Below are positions 53,426-64,000 of a stretch of 64,000 nucleotides of DNA, piece after piece; the first letter of the stretch is position 1, and each line of letters opens with the position of its first letter. Origin of the DNA: Coprinellus micaceus (lineage: Eukaryota > Basidiomycota > Agaricomycetes > Agaricales > Psathyrellaceae). The position numbers were made by a program, and so were the translations under genes. The DNA lies in assembly GCA_951394405.1 (NCBI GenBank), contig OX596336.1, positions 4,402,001 through 4,466,000 on the forward strand, written 5' to 3'. Below the pieces are notes generated by a model. The model had not been told where the DNA came from. It searched no databases and worked only from the letters and a program-made list of their open reading frames with translations.

Positions 53426-54365
53426 GCGCCCAGCACAGCCAGCATAGATTAGATTAGATTATGATACTAGATGCCAGCAGTGTACGGGATCAATACCACA
53501 TCTTGTCCTCAACGTTATACCGAGGCACCTAGTGGCCAGCTCACCAGCCTCACCAGCGGGCCCGCCTAAGTAGGTCCACTCTGAACTACTCCACCGGGCG
53601 GTGGTGGTGCTCCAGGAAATAGAGCGCCCTCTGTGTCGAGCGGAGGTTACAGGGATGGGTACAGAGGACCTCCGAGAGACGGAAGATACATCCCCCCAGT
53701 CGAGGCCCTAAGGCAGTTGGAGAACGAATCAGCTGCTTCTCTTGGTTTGAATATTGGTTTTCCTGCCCTCCTACTCGCTAACTTTCCCGGGCCTGCTCAC
53801 TGGACTCCATCTGGAACGCAATCCTCCTACAAAAATATCCGGTCGTTGAAACCTGACCAGCGAACTCACGGTCGCAGCTCGTGGGCCCTTTCAACATACA
53901 CACCTCATGATTCGCCCCTCGATCTCTATGACAGACCAATCTCCCTAGTGCTTCACTTGGTTCAAAATACGTGCAAGGCCGACTCGACTTCATGGCCTTG
54001 AGAGTCTCCCCTTCTTCCATCTTTCTTCCGTTCTTTCCTGTACGACCCTCAAACGACTAGACCGCCCTCCCCGCTTCATCTTTTATGCCTATCTATCTGG
54101 CCTATCTCTCATATGTTGTACCCCATCAGTATTTGCGCCTATCTGTATCGATTTGATTCATGATGTGGCCTACTTACGACCCCTTGCTGATTGATTCTTG
54201 CTTTAGTCTTGTCTATGGATTTGGGTTTGGCGAGAGATGGAAGGCGTGCGGGAACCCAGGTAGAGTGTCACCCCTTCTCCTCACTCTACCCTGAATCTGA
54301 CTAGAAAACCTACGTAGGCACATAACGTTGGTGCTTTACTCAATCCCAAAGCCAAGCGGCTCCTT
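53426..54365. other. Intergenic, possible gene remnant
   Basis: An open frame through about 53590-54001 starts Gly/Pro/Arg-rich (GGYRDGYRGPPRDGRYIPP) and then turns uncharacteristic. It could be the end of a disordered protein, but no start or partner exon was found. The rest is T/C-rich. Confidence 0.3.
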
Positions 54366-56799
54366 TCAACGCAGCTGCCCAGCTGTCGATTGGACCTCTT
54401 CCCAGTATTTTCTCCCAATCCCTTTCGTCCCCGTTCCCATCTGCAAGGCTCGTGTTAACAAGCACATTGCCAATATGTAAGTAACAGCCCCGCATGGCCA
54501 CGCACCTTCGGGTTTGATGCTAGAGCTCTCATGCCTAGCCCTCTGTGACGGGACCCTCTCTTTCCCAGATCCTGCAGATGTCGGTTTCTCGATGAAGCTC
54601 AACCTCGAGGTGTTGCTGTCGGCGAAGCTGTAGCGGTATTGTGACGACTGAAAGTCTGCTAGGAGGAAAGGCTTCCACTTGGTGAGGATCTCCCCTGCTT
54701 GCTTACGGTACTCGCTAATGGGATTCCCTGGGATAGGTTTTCCTCGCTTGTTTCGGCCAACTGAGTCTAGCAGAGCTGGTACACCTAGCCACTGTACAGG
54801 CCAGTCAGCGAGAACACGATGGGACTGACGATTGACTTACGGTGAGGACACGAGTGTCTCGACCCTGTAGGTTGTACGACCCCATTCTTCTCATCAATTC
54901 CTTGATTTCCAAACGGCGCTGTCCAGTGAAGCTCTCGTTGGATATCAAAGGGGTGGCGACGTCCTTTCGCAGCCCTTCCTTCCAGCCAAGGACTACCGCG
55001 TAGAACATTGGGTCGAAGGGCGTCTCAAGGTGTTGTATTACCTCGTCGTTTTTCTGGGTTCCTAGCTCAAGGACTGCATTTCGCCATAGGTCCCGGTCGT
55101 CGTGCTTGATGTAGACCTCTTCAAGGTAGTCATGCGGCGGCTTCCTGGTTGGATCAGTCCGTCCAAGGATGACCCTGAGGAGGGGGAGAGGGCCCTTAGT
55201 ACCTTGCCTGTAGGGTTCTCGAAGAGTCAAAACTCGGAGACGGGAGAGAGGCGGCTTCTTCGCGGTGTTGAGGTCGGGAACAAGCATCTGGAGGTTCGTA
55301 GCGTCGAGGTACGCTATGTCCAGATGAGTCAAACAGGGACACTGGTACATCACCTGCTGGAATCGCTCCTTCTGAAGGTTGAGGTCGTAGTCCAGTTCGT
55401 TGTGCTCAACTGCGAGGCGCTCAAGGGAACACCCCGACCTTCGGATGAGGGATAAAATTCCGCCGTAAATGTCCACCCCGTACTTGTGGAACTTTCCCCA
55501 GTACACCTCCAATTCCTTTAGCGATGGGAGAGTCAGTGATTGACCAATATGGGCAACGATGTTCTCGCCAGGCATGGCATCACCGAAGCTGAGGCTGAGC
55601 TTTGTTAGGTGAGGAAGCGAAGCCGGCGTCGACGGCAAGGTATCAGCTTGGTTCGACGTATGCTTCAGGACTTGAAGACTTGCCCCACCGTCCAGGAGAT
55701 ACGGGTAGACTTCATTACTCTGCGTGGCACCACGGAATGTTTCTAGTTGCCCCCAAGGCAGGATAAGACGCGTGAATGTGCCGTGGAAAGAGATGTGCTC
55801 TGGACCTTGGAATGGGTTGAGCGAATCGTATACAACGTGTTTGAGCAGAGGTGCCTTCGACAGGTCAAGGGTCTCCAACCAGGTTGTATAACTTGTCGTA
55901 TTTGCAGTGTCGATCCCTCGCCTTTCGAACGAGAATTTGGAGAGTAGTGGGAACCCACCGTGCCGCGAGCGCCGTTCCAATAGGCTCAGAAGAGTCTCTT
56001 GGAACCGCCTCGTCCCCTGAAACTCCACCTCTCCCCATCGGTCGATATCCAAAGCAAGCATTTGAAGCCATGCCCGTGCCTGTTGTGCTCGAGGTTGTAG
56101 CTCAGATGCAACCACAGAATCGCTCCAGGAATGAAATGTGAAGGATATCGGGAGGGGTTTGGGGCGGCGGGCTCGGGTGAGGTATCGGGACAAAGTCCAC
56201 GTTGAGGGTGGTTGATTGGGAGAATTCTCTGGGGTTATGGGGATAGTGGTGTGGTCTATCATGGGGAGGTTGCACCATAAAACGGGACAATCGGTCGCAG
56301 CAGTGTTCCATGCTCTCGAGACGAGGCGAATGTCCTCGAGGACGAGAGACTGTCGGGTCTTTGGTTCTATCGTAAGGATCGCACTCTCGAAAACGCGGTG
56401 CCAGATTTCTGGGGGTACGATCCGGACTGGAGACAAAATGCGTTGGTAACGTAGTATTTTGTCGTGGTACTTTAGACCGGATTGGCGAAGAGGGTTGGTG
56501 GGTGGATATTCCACACCGGTAGCCTCACGGTATTTGACCTTGAGAGCCTGAATGACCGCATTAATCTCGGCTCGCTGGTCTTCGGTAGGCGCGATGTTGC
56601 AATCGAGCAGTGATTTTAATGCCCGGTCCTCCCTGCGAGATAGTAGTTGTAGCATCTGTATTCGATAGTAAGCTGCAGGTAGAGCAGAGGCATCATCGCA
56701 ATCAACGTACAATTGCAACACAAACGACGGACCGACGTCTGGCCACTCAAGTTCAATCGATGAAAGTACGGGGACTAAAGCAAGAGAGGCACGAGGCAT
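54366..56799 (-). CDS. F-box-like protein with leucine-rich C-terminal region
   Basis: Two exons (56799-54841 and 54791-54366) give 794 residues. A helical N-terminal part (ALKSLLDCNIAPTEDQRAEI near 60) precedes an F-box-like motif SPVRIVPPEIWHRVFESAI near residue 122. Then come WCNLPMI and a long region of irregular leucine-rich segments (LPHLTKLSLSFGD, LPSLKELEVYWG, CLTHLDIAYLDA). F-box proteins recruit substrates to SCF ubiquitin ligases, and this arrangement is heavily expanded in Agaricomycetes. The second exon (WLGVPALLDSVGRNKRGKP) is joined by a 49-bp intron in frame. Substrate unknown. Confidence 0.8.
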
Positions 56800-57299
56800 T
56801 CCTCACAGTTGCCTATCCTATCCGAGCGATCCCACCATCAAAATAAGTTGATGGCACGCGTCAGGATTTGGGCGCTTAATACGGGGCGGCCCTTGCCGTG
56901 GCCTCGGTCGGACTGTATCGATGGCTCAAATTCCCTGCGGGGATGGTGGGCTGGGCGAAGTAGCTTCGTTGTGAAGACTTATACAACACTCAATCTACCA
57001 AAAATTCAAGTTCTATCCCACCACCTTGGCCTGAAACAATCTGGGACGAATTGGTGAACACAGGGTTCGGGCGCAAGGGCGATCGACCGGCGGCCCTCGC
57101 ACCGGGCCCTTGGCGCCCCCCACAAGTCCGATGCTCTCGAATCCCCTGCACTGGCCTGCTGGTTCAAACGGGTTCATGCTGCCCTCGTTTGAGGGGCTTG
57201 CTTAGCTTTGTGAGTGGGGTCTTTATTTCGGTGGCCTAGTGAGACCTCGAATAGCCTCGAATAGTTATCAAGTGTCTAATTCCCGTGCCCGAGTGGTCA
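56800..57299. other. Spacer upstream of the F-box gene
   Basis: No gene seen. CTCGAATAG is repeated at 57246-57264. Confidence 0.4.
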
Positions 57300-58461
57300 T
57301 CAACGGTCCTTGGGGGTATAGGTATCTTCTAAGAGTTTCAGCGACGACGGCGTGAGGAACTTCGGCGTAGTCATGGCCATCCACGGCTGCTCGGTTTTGT
57401 CGATAGGATCATACTTCTTCAGAAGCTCACCCTCCTCCTGCACAACAGAGTCTCCTGGGTTCGGAGGCTTGAGGTATTTGAGTGCTCGCATGACCACCCG
57501 ACTGCGGCTTCCCTGTCGAATCGTTTCAAGGCGCACAAGCACTATCCCTAAGCTGAGTAATCAGTCATGGGCAGAAGCAAGACAAAACTGAGAGAGATCG
57601 CACCGGAGTAGAGCGCCTTTCCGTGGGTGAATCTGACGCCTTTTTGGTACTTGGTTGTGGCTTGCCATGTCATGAACCTGTACGGAATGATACCCTCTTC
57701 ATGCAGGAATATGAACGATTCGTTGGACTTGGATAGATCCAAGGCAAAAGGGTTCGTAATTCGCTCCACAATCTGTTCGGTTACGCGGAGTCCACTCGCC
57801 GGATGAGCAATTTTCAGACGATGTACCTGCGCTTCAGCCGTCTCCGTGACATGACCGCTTGCTTTCATGGCACTGTAGAGGGACTTGCGTCTGCGGGAGA
57901 TGATTGAAAGCAGTGATACACGCCAAGGCCTGAGGCCAGCATGATCGAACAAGTCGTGTCCTCGCGCGAAAAGGTCTGCCAAGTCAACAGAGGCCGTATC
58001 CTTGACGCTGTCCATTGGGAGCACGCGGAAGCGCAGATCGCCTGCAACAGGGTGAATGCTCGATCGATCATGAAAGTAAAATATCCCCTTCGAGTTGGGG
58101 GGGAAAGGAATACGCCGAACGCCTCCTCGAATGGCGGTTCCATGGTGCTTGTAGTATAAACCGCAACCCGGCTTTGAAAACCCTGTAAAGGAGACGTATT
58201 TGCGGGTGATGCCGGACAAGTCCACGATATCTTTCACTGAATATTTCGAGGGGTCAATACTGGAGATATTAAATGGAGTGGGGCCTGTTTTCTGTCATGG
58301 GTGCGTTGAGAAACGAGTGCTGTGGCCCGGATGTAAAACAATACCTTCGTTTGCACAAGGGCGTCCTTATCGGGAGTAGAAACGCTACTCAACCACCGTT
58401 GAGCGAATAGATGGTGCATCCCAAAGTTCTTTCGGGGAGGATGTATCGAAAGGAGAGACAA
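57300..58461 (-). CDS. Conserved-looking protein of unknown function with mitochondrial-type leader
   Basis: Three exons (58461-58345, 58291-57604, 57547-57300) give 350 residues with all joins in frame. The first 40 residues (PPRKNFGMHHLFAQRWLSSVS) are basic, Ser-rich and lack acidic residues, as in mitochondrial presequences. The body has GIFYFHDRSSIHPVAGDLRF, HDLFDHAGLRPWRVSLLSI and a C-terminal SRVVMRALKYLKPP. I know proteins of this outline in Agaricomycetes but not their function. No catalytic motif seen. Confidence 0.68.
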
Positions 58462-59674
58462 AGCAGACAGAGGGGGGCAGATCTGCAGACTCGCCGCCTA
58501 CAATTCGACACGTCCTAAGTCAGTGGTGTGCATTCCTCACAGCGGGAGGAGGCGTCACGTACAGGCGTGCTATGCGTCGCGACTCTCTGTGACGCCCTGC
58601 GCAGCATGTTGGAGGAGGTTTATGTCAGGAAAACGAGTGCCGCATAGGATAATAGTGGTTCAGGTTCAAGCCTCAGGCTTGAGGAACGCCGGCGGTTGAC
58701 ATGCTCAGATGTTCAGAACCCACGGTGCGTGTGCGCCATCAAACGCGATCTGTGGAACTTACAAACTCCGAGTCGCTCACAGGTCTTCGAATCCTAGTAT
58801 AACCTACCTCGTCCTCGTCTGAGACGACCCTGTACCCTACAGAGAGACCTCCCAGTCCAGCTGGCTCGTACGGACTATTATACGGGGGAGGCCCAAAAAC
58901 ACAGAAGATGAAAACTATGAGGCATGACAGAGAGCAGGCGGATACCGTGCGGCAAGAAAAAGAAAGAAGCTTGAAGGTCTGGAGTCTCCCTTCACGAAAT
59001 AATCCTCATCGCGAATATTGATGATGCCGTGTCCGCAGACGTTCGTAAACCAGTGAGCCTCGTTCAGAAGATGAAAAAACATTAAGTTGACACATACTTC
59101 GCCTTTAGATGGGACCTCATGCCCTTCCACTGGCATTCCACCCACGCAGGGGTCTTGGGGTTCGGGGTAGAATCCCCCCATCCCCGTTGCTTCTACATTG
59201 ATCCAGGGACTAAATGTTCCACCTAACATTTATTCAAGCCTCTCATTTGAAGCCACCCGAACCACTTCGAAACGGCTTGGGGTGTTGAATATGGGCGCTT
59301 AAAATATCAGTACATCGATTGGGCCGCTGGTCGGGCACTGCTAGCCGATTCTAGTAGCCCCCACTCGAATAAATAGGGCACTTGTCATCGACGGTAACAT
59401 TGAACTAGGGCTATACCCCAAGGAACCCCATCTCGAGCCCACGAGCGTGCGCCGAGGAACCATATGCCACCTGCAAGGGTCGAACACCCGCGCAGGCGCA
59501 GATTTCCTAAGCCTCGCTGAAGCCACGGCATTGCCCCTATTAGCTCTTGTCCTCTCCCTTCTTTGGAAGTTCTTCCAACGCCTTCGTCCTGGGATCGGCC
59601 TTCGCTCTGGTTGGAGTTACCTTGGCCACAGTGTGCATATCATCCCCTAGCTACATTCTCGCCCTCCTAATAGT
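58462..59674. other. Intergenic stretch
   Basis: A 104-residue minus-strand frame at 58915-59229 has no recognised motif. A tRNA-like patch on the minus strand near 59440-59520 has a T-loop GGGTGTTCGACCC but no consistent cloverleaf. Nothing else supported. Confidence 0.4.
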
Positions 59675-60574
59675 GTGCCATACCGGCCGCTCATCATGGG
59701 TTCAGAACACCAAGACATGGAAGCTTGGTCGGACACGATCGTGACCACTTGCGCGATCCACAAGCGCGACCACTCAAATGACCGCGACTACCTGCCCTAC
59801 CTTACCATTGGGGAAGATCACCTCGTCAAGTTCGGCGACCCTCAGACGCTCACGATCGAATGCGCCGTCCGAGAGTGCATATCGGCGCACGCGGCCACCT
59901 GCCCCCTAGGCAGCCCTCGCATACCCCGACTCCTGCTCAGGTTCCAACGCGAATCGACGATGTACTTGGTAATGGAGCGCGTCCCGCTTGCAGAAGATTT
60001 TGCACCCTCTTTCGAGGAGGCTGAGGCAATGCTCAGGTAGATCGAGGGGGTTTATCTCCCCCAGAGCTTCCCTGTCTGTCGCTTGGGGGGAGGCTGTATC
60101 CGGGATCGTTTTTTCAAGGACACCGAGGCGCCTTTTTCTTTCTTTTCCGTGGAAGCCCTTCAGCGCTATTTGGACAGGGCGCGCTCCTTGCTCAGTTTCT
60201 ATTCTCCGTTCTAATCTAAACGGGATCCTTCTCTGGCACAGGCTTTCAAACAGCTCTCGCTCGCAGGCCAGAGGCAAACGAAACCTATCAACATCCTCTC
60301 TGAACCACTCGTGCTCATGCACCCTGGCTTGAGAATTCCGCTTCGCATTGGTATTGACACCAGCGGGGCTATCGTTCTGCTGGACCTGAGTGACTTCAAC
60401 GTCCTGCCACAATCCTTCCTCAGGCTCAAGGGCAACGAAAACGCCTATTCGATGGCGAGGGTCAAGCTTGATTTATTGATGACAGCAGATCCGACGTTTG
60501 GTGCGTTCGCCTTTTACCTGATGCGCGGATCGACTGAGGTTTGCTACAGGTTTAGACGACGACTGCTATCCTAA
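59675..60574 (+). pseudogene. Broken kinase-like gene with two in-frame stops
   Basis: One reading frame runs from 59675 (or 59696) to 60574, interrupted only by TAG at 60038-60040 and TAA at 60212-60214. It resembles the fungal aminoglycoside-phosphotransferase-like/kinase-like family. LLLRFQRESTMYLVMERVPL matches the hinge, then AEAMLR-stop-IEGVYLP, GGGCIRDRFFKDTEAPF, SVEALQRYLDRARSLL, and AIVLLDLSDFNVLPQSF near the metal-binding region. Where active members have a D-x-x-x-x-N loop, this one reads HPGLRIPLRIGID, so the catalytic Asp and Asn also appear lost. The first stop sits where the family usually has Trp, suggesting TGG to TAG. Confidence 0.65.
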
Positions 60575-61163
60575 GAAACGGAAGGTTTCGAGGAAAAAAT
60601 CATCGCGATCTCGAGGCTAGCCTAATGAACAAGTTCCCCGCAATGTACAGCATTTGGCGACGAACCCGGGATTGAAATCGATGTGGTATGCCTTCAGAAG
60701 CCAAAAGTAACTTAGAACACCACTAATTTCCTTCCAAGTAGTACATGAGGGTTGATTTGACATATCGAGTAGCTCGTATCCAAGCGGGGTACCCAGTTCC
60801 ACTCAGCGTCCGCTTCATACCTCCCCAGCTCCCGGCGCCCCAGCTGTTTAATTCAAATTCGACATAACCCAAGTCCATCACCTCCCTCTCGTCGTATTTC
60901 AGACTTCGAAACATCATCCCAATATTACTGCCAGCCTTTGCACCCAGGTCCATCATCGTGTGTGGGTGTTCGTCTTCCTGCAGCACCCTCGGTCTTTGCC
61001 GACACGGCCCTTGGGGTGTCTACAGCCCAAGTCCCATGTCGGCAAAAAGCTGGGCGTCTGCTTCAGTCAGCGGTTCAGGTTCCGGAAGTGATTTCCTCCT
61101 ATACGAAGCGTTAGGTGATACTAGTCTCAGAGCGAAGATGGAGTCTTGTGGAAGGTGTCTAAC
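60575..61163 (-). other. Possible detached C-terminal end of the MYND protein
   Basis: On the minus strand, 61090-60723 reads EPLTEADAQLFADMGLGL, a TAG at 61022-61020, and, in the same frame, a further 98 residues ending TRYVKSTLMYYLEGN. It looks like coding sequence following the MYND gene, but joining it requires a frame change and reading past the TAG. It may be a decayed C-terminal exon. Confidence 0.3.
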
Positions 61164-63193
61164 TCACAGCGTGATACTGGACACGGTCTTGATGACTTTA
61201 TACTGTTCGCCGTCCGCAGAATATGGGGAGTATTGCAGTTGGGCGCATATGGTGGTGACAATTCGGCGATCGATGAACGTCCCCGCCACCAAGACGATAT
61301 TGGGACGGAGCCTCATCTCCCTCGCACATTGTCGAATCCTCGCTTGGGCGTGTGGTGTGACCATGTATGCAGAGAAGAAGTCAGATAGCGTCTCTTCCAC
61401 GATACTGACGAAATGGTTGGTGATTCGCAGAGTCACGCCAGTGAAGTCGAACAGGTGGATGGGGAGGTCGCCATCTCTGGTGTTTCTGAAGAAAGATGGT
61501 GCTTGTGCTCCCTCTCCGAGAAACCGACTCGCGACCAGTGCCAAAAACGCGGTCTTATCGCGCCTGCATCGTTCTGTAAAGCCGCTCTCTTTTAATTCAC
61601 GCCCTACGTTATACTTTGAGTAAGAAGTCCTGTGAGGGGCCAGCCAACGTGAACGTACACCGGTAAATTGCTTGCTGACATTCTTTGGAATGAAAGCTAA
61701 TCCAATCCTCCCGCTGGCAAGCCTCAGAGCAATATACAACCGAATGGCACCGGCCGCAGACCTTGAGGCTTGGGATGTTTTCAGGTCGTTGAATGGGGCT
61801 CGAATGCTGCCCCAGCGATTTTAGCCACGTATATCAACCAAGAGTAAACTTCCCTGGAACTCACCTTCATACTGCAACACAACCTCACGGGGATTACTTT
61901 CTTCTCCTCGAACGTCACCTCACAAAGGCCGAGAGCCAAGGAATAAGCGTCCTGTATATGTTTGGTGCGGGGTAACCCAGTAGGACTTTTGCCCAGTTCC
62001 CGAAACAGTGCTTCGTTCCATCCGCCCCTTTTCGCGGCAAGGAACATCTTGGAATCGATGAGCCAGAATAGCAGCTTCTCAGATAGTCCTTCAAGACTTT
62101 TGGGGGCTGATGGACTTGCATGAGGCAAGGATCGGAGGATGGCGGGTATAAGCCCGCCCTCGAGAACCTCTTCGATCATGCGGTCTTCCTTCCTTGATGG
62201 TTGGGAGTGGTGCACGGTCAAGCCCTCGAAGCACATTGTAATGTTAGACCAGACGTCGGGGTTCCTTGTACGGGTCTGAATTGCGCCATTCGCTACTTGG
62301 GACACAACGCGGGTCGCTTCAGAGGCGATGGTGCGTCTGAATTTCATTGAAGGAAAGGCTGTCGTAGTGAGAATGAGTTGGCTGAGCTCTTTCGCGGCGA
62401 TGTCGACGGTGTTGGCGTTCATGCTCTGGGGACGGATGCCTTGAATCCGGTGCAGGAATGACTTTGTTATCTCCGTCATCTTCGATGGACCTAGGGAGGC
62501 GAGTCGAAGAAAAATACTCGCACACCCTATTTCCGATAAGGCGCTGGCTGAGAACAAAGTGCAGATCGAGCACAATGCCCCTTGGTCTCGCAAGTAAGAT
62601 GGCTGTCCTGTGGCAGGGTTCCTGAGGCAGAGGAGGAGGATGACGCAGTCGATGGTGGAGGGGAGTGTGGTTATCTCACCCATGTACGCATTTTCGTCTG
62701 CGTGTTGGGCAGCAAACCGGATTATTTGGACGCAACTGTGCATGACCTTGTCCCAGGTCGGAAGCGACTGAGGAACGCGCTTGATGAAGAAAGTGGTCCA
62801 CGCGAGAATCTTGCCCCACCTCTCCAGAACGATCTCCATGCACTGGTTCACAAAGGCTGAGATTGGGGTGATGGGATGAGGGCGACCAGCTGGTAGCGGC
62901 ATCGCCACATTTAGACACTCCGTAACTATGGCCAGGTCGGATATGGATCGCATAGCGGCCATGGCACTTTGGTGGAAGACCATCAAGCCAAGATCGGCTT
63001 CGGGTAAGATGGGCTCGGTCTCGAAGCTGTCGAGTATGGTGCAGAGGATGTCTCTGTCCATAGTCTGTGCTAGATAGGTACCAGCCAATGAGCGATCCCT
63101 TGTTGAGAATAACTGGCTCGCTTTTTCGATGATCTGTAAAACCATGGCCACGGCCGGATCGGTTTCGTAAGGATTGGGCATCGCGAATGACAT
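61164..63193 (-). CDS. MYND zinc-finger protein with helical-repeat N-terminus
   Basis: Three exons (63193-61865, 61806-61661, 61629-61164) give 646 residues. Residues 1-440 are helical, with repeated hydrophobic patterns (SAMAAMRSISDLAIV, DCVILLLCLRNP, ILRSLPHASP), like armadillo-type scaffolds. Exon 2 completes the MYND finger: CGRCHSVVYCSEACQREDW with FHSKEC. The rest (HLFDFTGVTLRI, RPNIVLVAGTFIDRR) matches the shortened paralog at 48006-48802. The intron between the first cysteines and the finger is at the same place in both. MYND proteins of this kind are expanded in basidiomycetes, with roles mostly unknown. The model stops at TGA 61166-61164; a 3' extension is possible. Confidence 0.75.
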
Positions 63194-63581
63194 ACCTGCT
63201 CAAGATGGCGCTGGCGATTCGTCCCCGTCTGTGAGAACTCGAACCCGAAGGATTCGGGATTCTGTGTTCGTAGCATCGCTTGTCGGGGCTCGTATCGATT
63301 TCGAAGGTTGGGTGAGGATGAAGAAGGGTGACTCGAGGCAATCTCGGAGCCGAATCCGTCTTGGGGATCACGGGGTCAGGATCACAGGCTTTCCGAATTT
63401 TAGCGCCCGTGCGCTGTCGCCTACCAGTGGCCAACATAATCGAGCTGGCACACGAGTTCAAGACTTCAGCGCAGCGGAGAAAATACAGGGGTCCAGACTT
63501 TGCCCCGCATAATCAATAGTCGATCTGTTAGGTTGATGCTACAATTGAATTTTTCAAGCCGATACCTTACATCCCAATTTC
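63194..63581. other. Promoter-side spacer of the MYND gene
   Basis: No gene supported; presumably the MYND promoter and the 3' flank of the gene at the right edge. Confidence 0.35.
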
Positions 63582-64000
63582 CTATTTCGCCCCGAACCCC
63601 TGCAGCGCATCCCTGGCCACAACGCTCGGCAACGGCTTTCTATCAGGCAACACCATCTCCTCCCTCGCCGCCGCACTCATGATCACATCCTTAGTGTAGT
63701 AGTCCATCCACAGACCCCCATCCGTAACATGCGGGTTGACCATTAGGAACCGGAAGAAGTCGTCTGTGGAAGGGTACACAGAGGTTCCGAGGGGAGGGAG
63801 GATGTTTGGAGGGAGATTCTGGATCCCAAAGTGTACGATTTGGATCCAGAAGTATGTCATGGTGAAGTGGAATTTGCGGGCGTTGGTTTGGGAGGTGGCA
63901 TTGTTTGTGAGGTAGGATTGGATTCCGGAGAAGATGAGGTTCTTGCCTGTAGCGAGGAATTCGTCAGGTATGAAACATAGTTGAGGCACAAAGGATAACT
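63582..64000 (-). CDS. Protein of unknown function, cut by the right edge
   Basis: The frame is open from 64000 down to a stop at 63584-63582, about 138 residues, and clearly continues outside the window. It contains FHFTMTYFWIQIVHFGIQNL, FLMVNPHVTDGGLWMDYYT and a C-terminal PDRKPLPSVVARDALQGFGA. I have seen similar C-termini in unnamed Agaricomycete proteins but cannot give a function. No start codon in the window. Confidence 0.6.
   Translation of the reverse strand, partial: LSFVPQLCFIPDEFLATGKNLIFSGIQSYLTNNATSQTNARKFHFTMTYFWIQIVHFGIQNLPPNILPPLGTSVYPSTDDFFRFLMVNPHVTDGGLWMDYYTKDVIMSAAAREEMVLPDRKPLPSVVARDALQGFGAK

Noticed and set aside
59430..59520. Minus-strand tRNA-like sequence with a T-loop GGGTGTTCGACCC
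   Set aside because: No D or anticodon stem pairs properly and no clear anticodon could be set; at best a relic.
1..64000. CRISPR arrays, rRNA genes, bacterial operons or riboswitches
   Set aside because: No spaced identical repeats, no rRNA signature and no polycistronic layout. Introns throughout show a eukaryotic nuclear genome.

Overview
The window is nuclear DNA of a filamentous basidiomycete, most likely an Agaricomycete. Genes are split by many 45-75 bp GT-AG introns with CTAAC/CTAAT branch points. The content is typical of that class: Plavaka-type transposases, a chromodomain Ty3 retrotransposon, a NACHT NTPase, MYND zinc-finger and F-box families, a secreted AA9 oxygenase and an Hsp110/Hsp88 chaperone. 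I cannot name the species.

Positions 1-27000 are a four-level transposon nest. The outer layer is a Plavaka-type DNA transposon. Its transposase runs off the left edge and resumes at 20125, and a DUF6698-like gene lies downstream at 25367-26986. A Ty3/gypsy chromovirus on the minus strand (1073-20119, LTRs of 599 bp, target duplication GCGAC) sits inside the outer transposase. Its left LTR is split by a second, 11,751-bp Plavaka-type element (1208-12958, 11-bp inverted ends, TA duplication). That element also has a transposase followed by a DUF6698-like accessory gene. A 93-bp foldback MITE with an 8-bp duplication has in turn landed on a splice junction of the inner transposase.

Positions 27000-50400 hold host genes. 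There are four paralogous genes with a cyanovirin-N homology (CVNH) domain: two in tandem on the minus strand (29219-33195, one broken by a 383-bp LTR-like insert) and two on the plus strand (46327-50319). Between the pairs lie an 877-bp element with perfect 52-bp inverted ends, a 668-residue NACHT NTPase with a decayed duplicate of its 3' end, a signal-peptide/one-TM protein and the Hsp88 gene. All CVNH paralogs share a C-terminal module; three of the four also have a Gly/Ala-rich hydrophobic stretch.

Positions 50400-64000 hold an AA9 copper oxygenase with an altered axial residue, an F-box protein, a protein with a mitochondrial-like leader, a broken kinase-like gene, and a helical-repeat MYND protein. 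A shortened MYND relative lies at 48802-48006, next to the fourth CVNH gene. A gene of unknown function is cut by the right edge. All exon junctions given here were chosen by eye from splice consensus, reading frame and, where possible, agreement among paralogs. Divisibility by three was checked for the main models.
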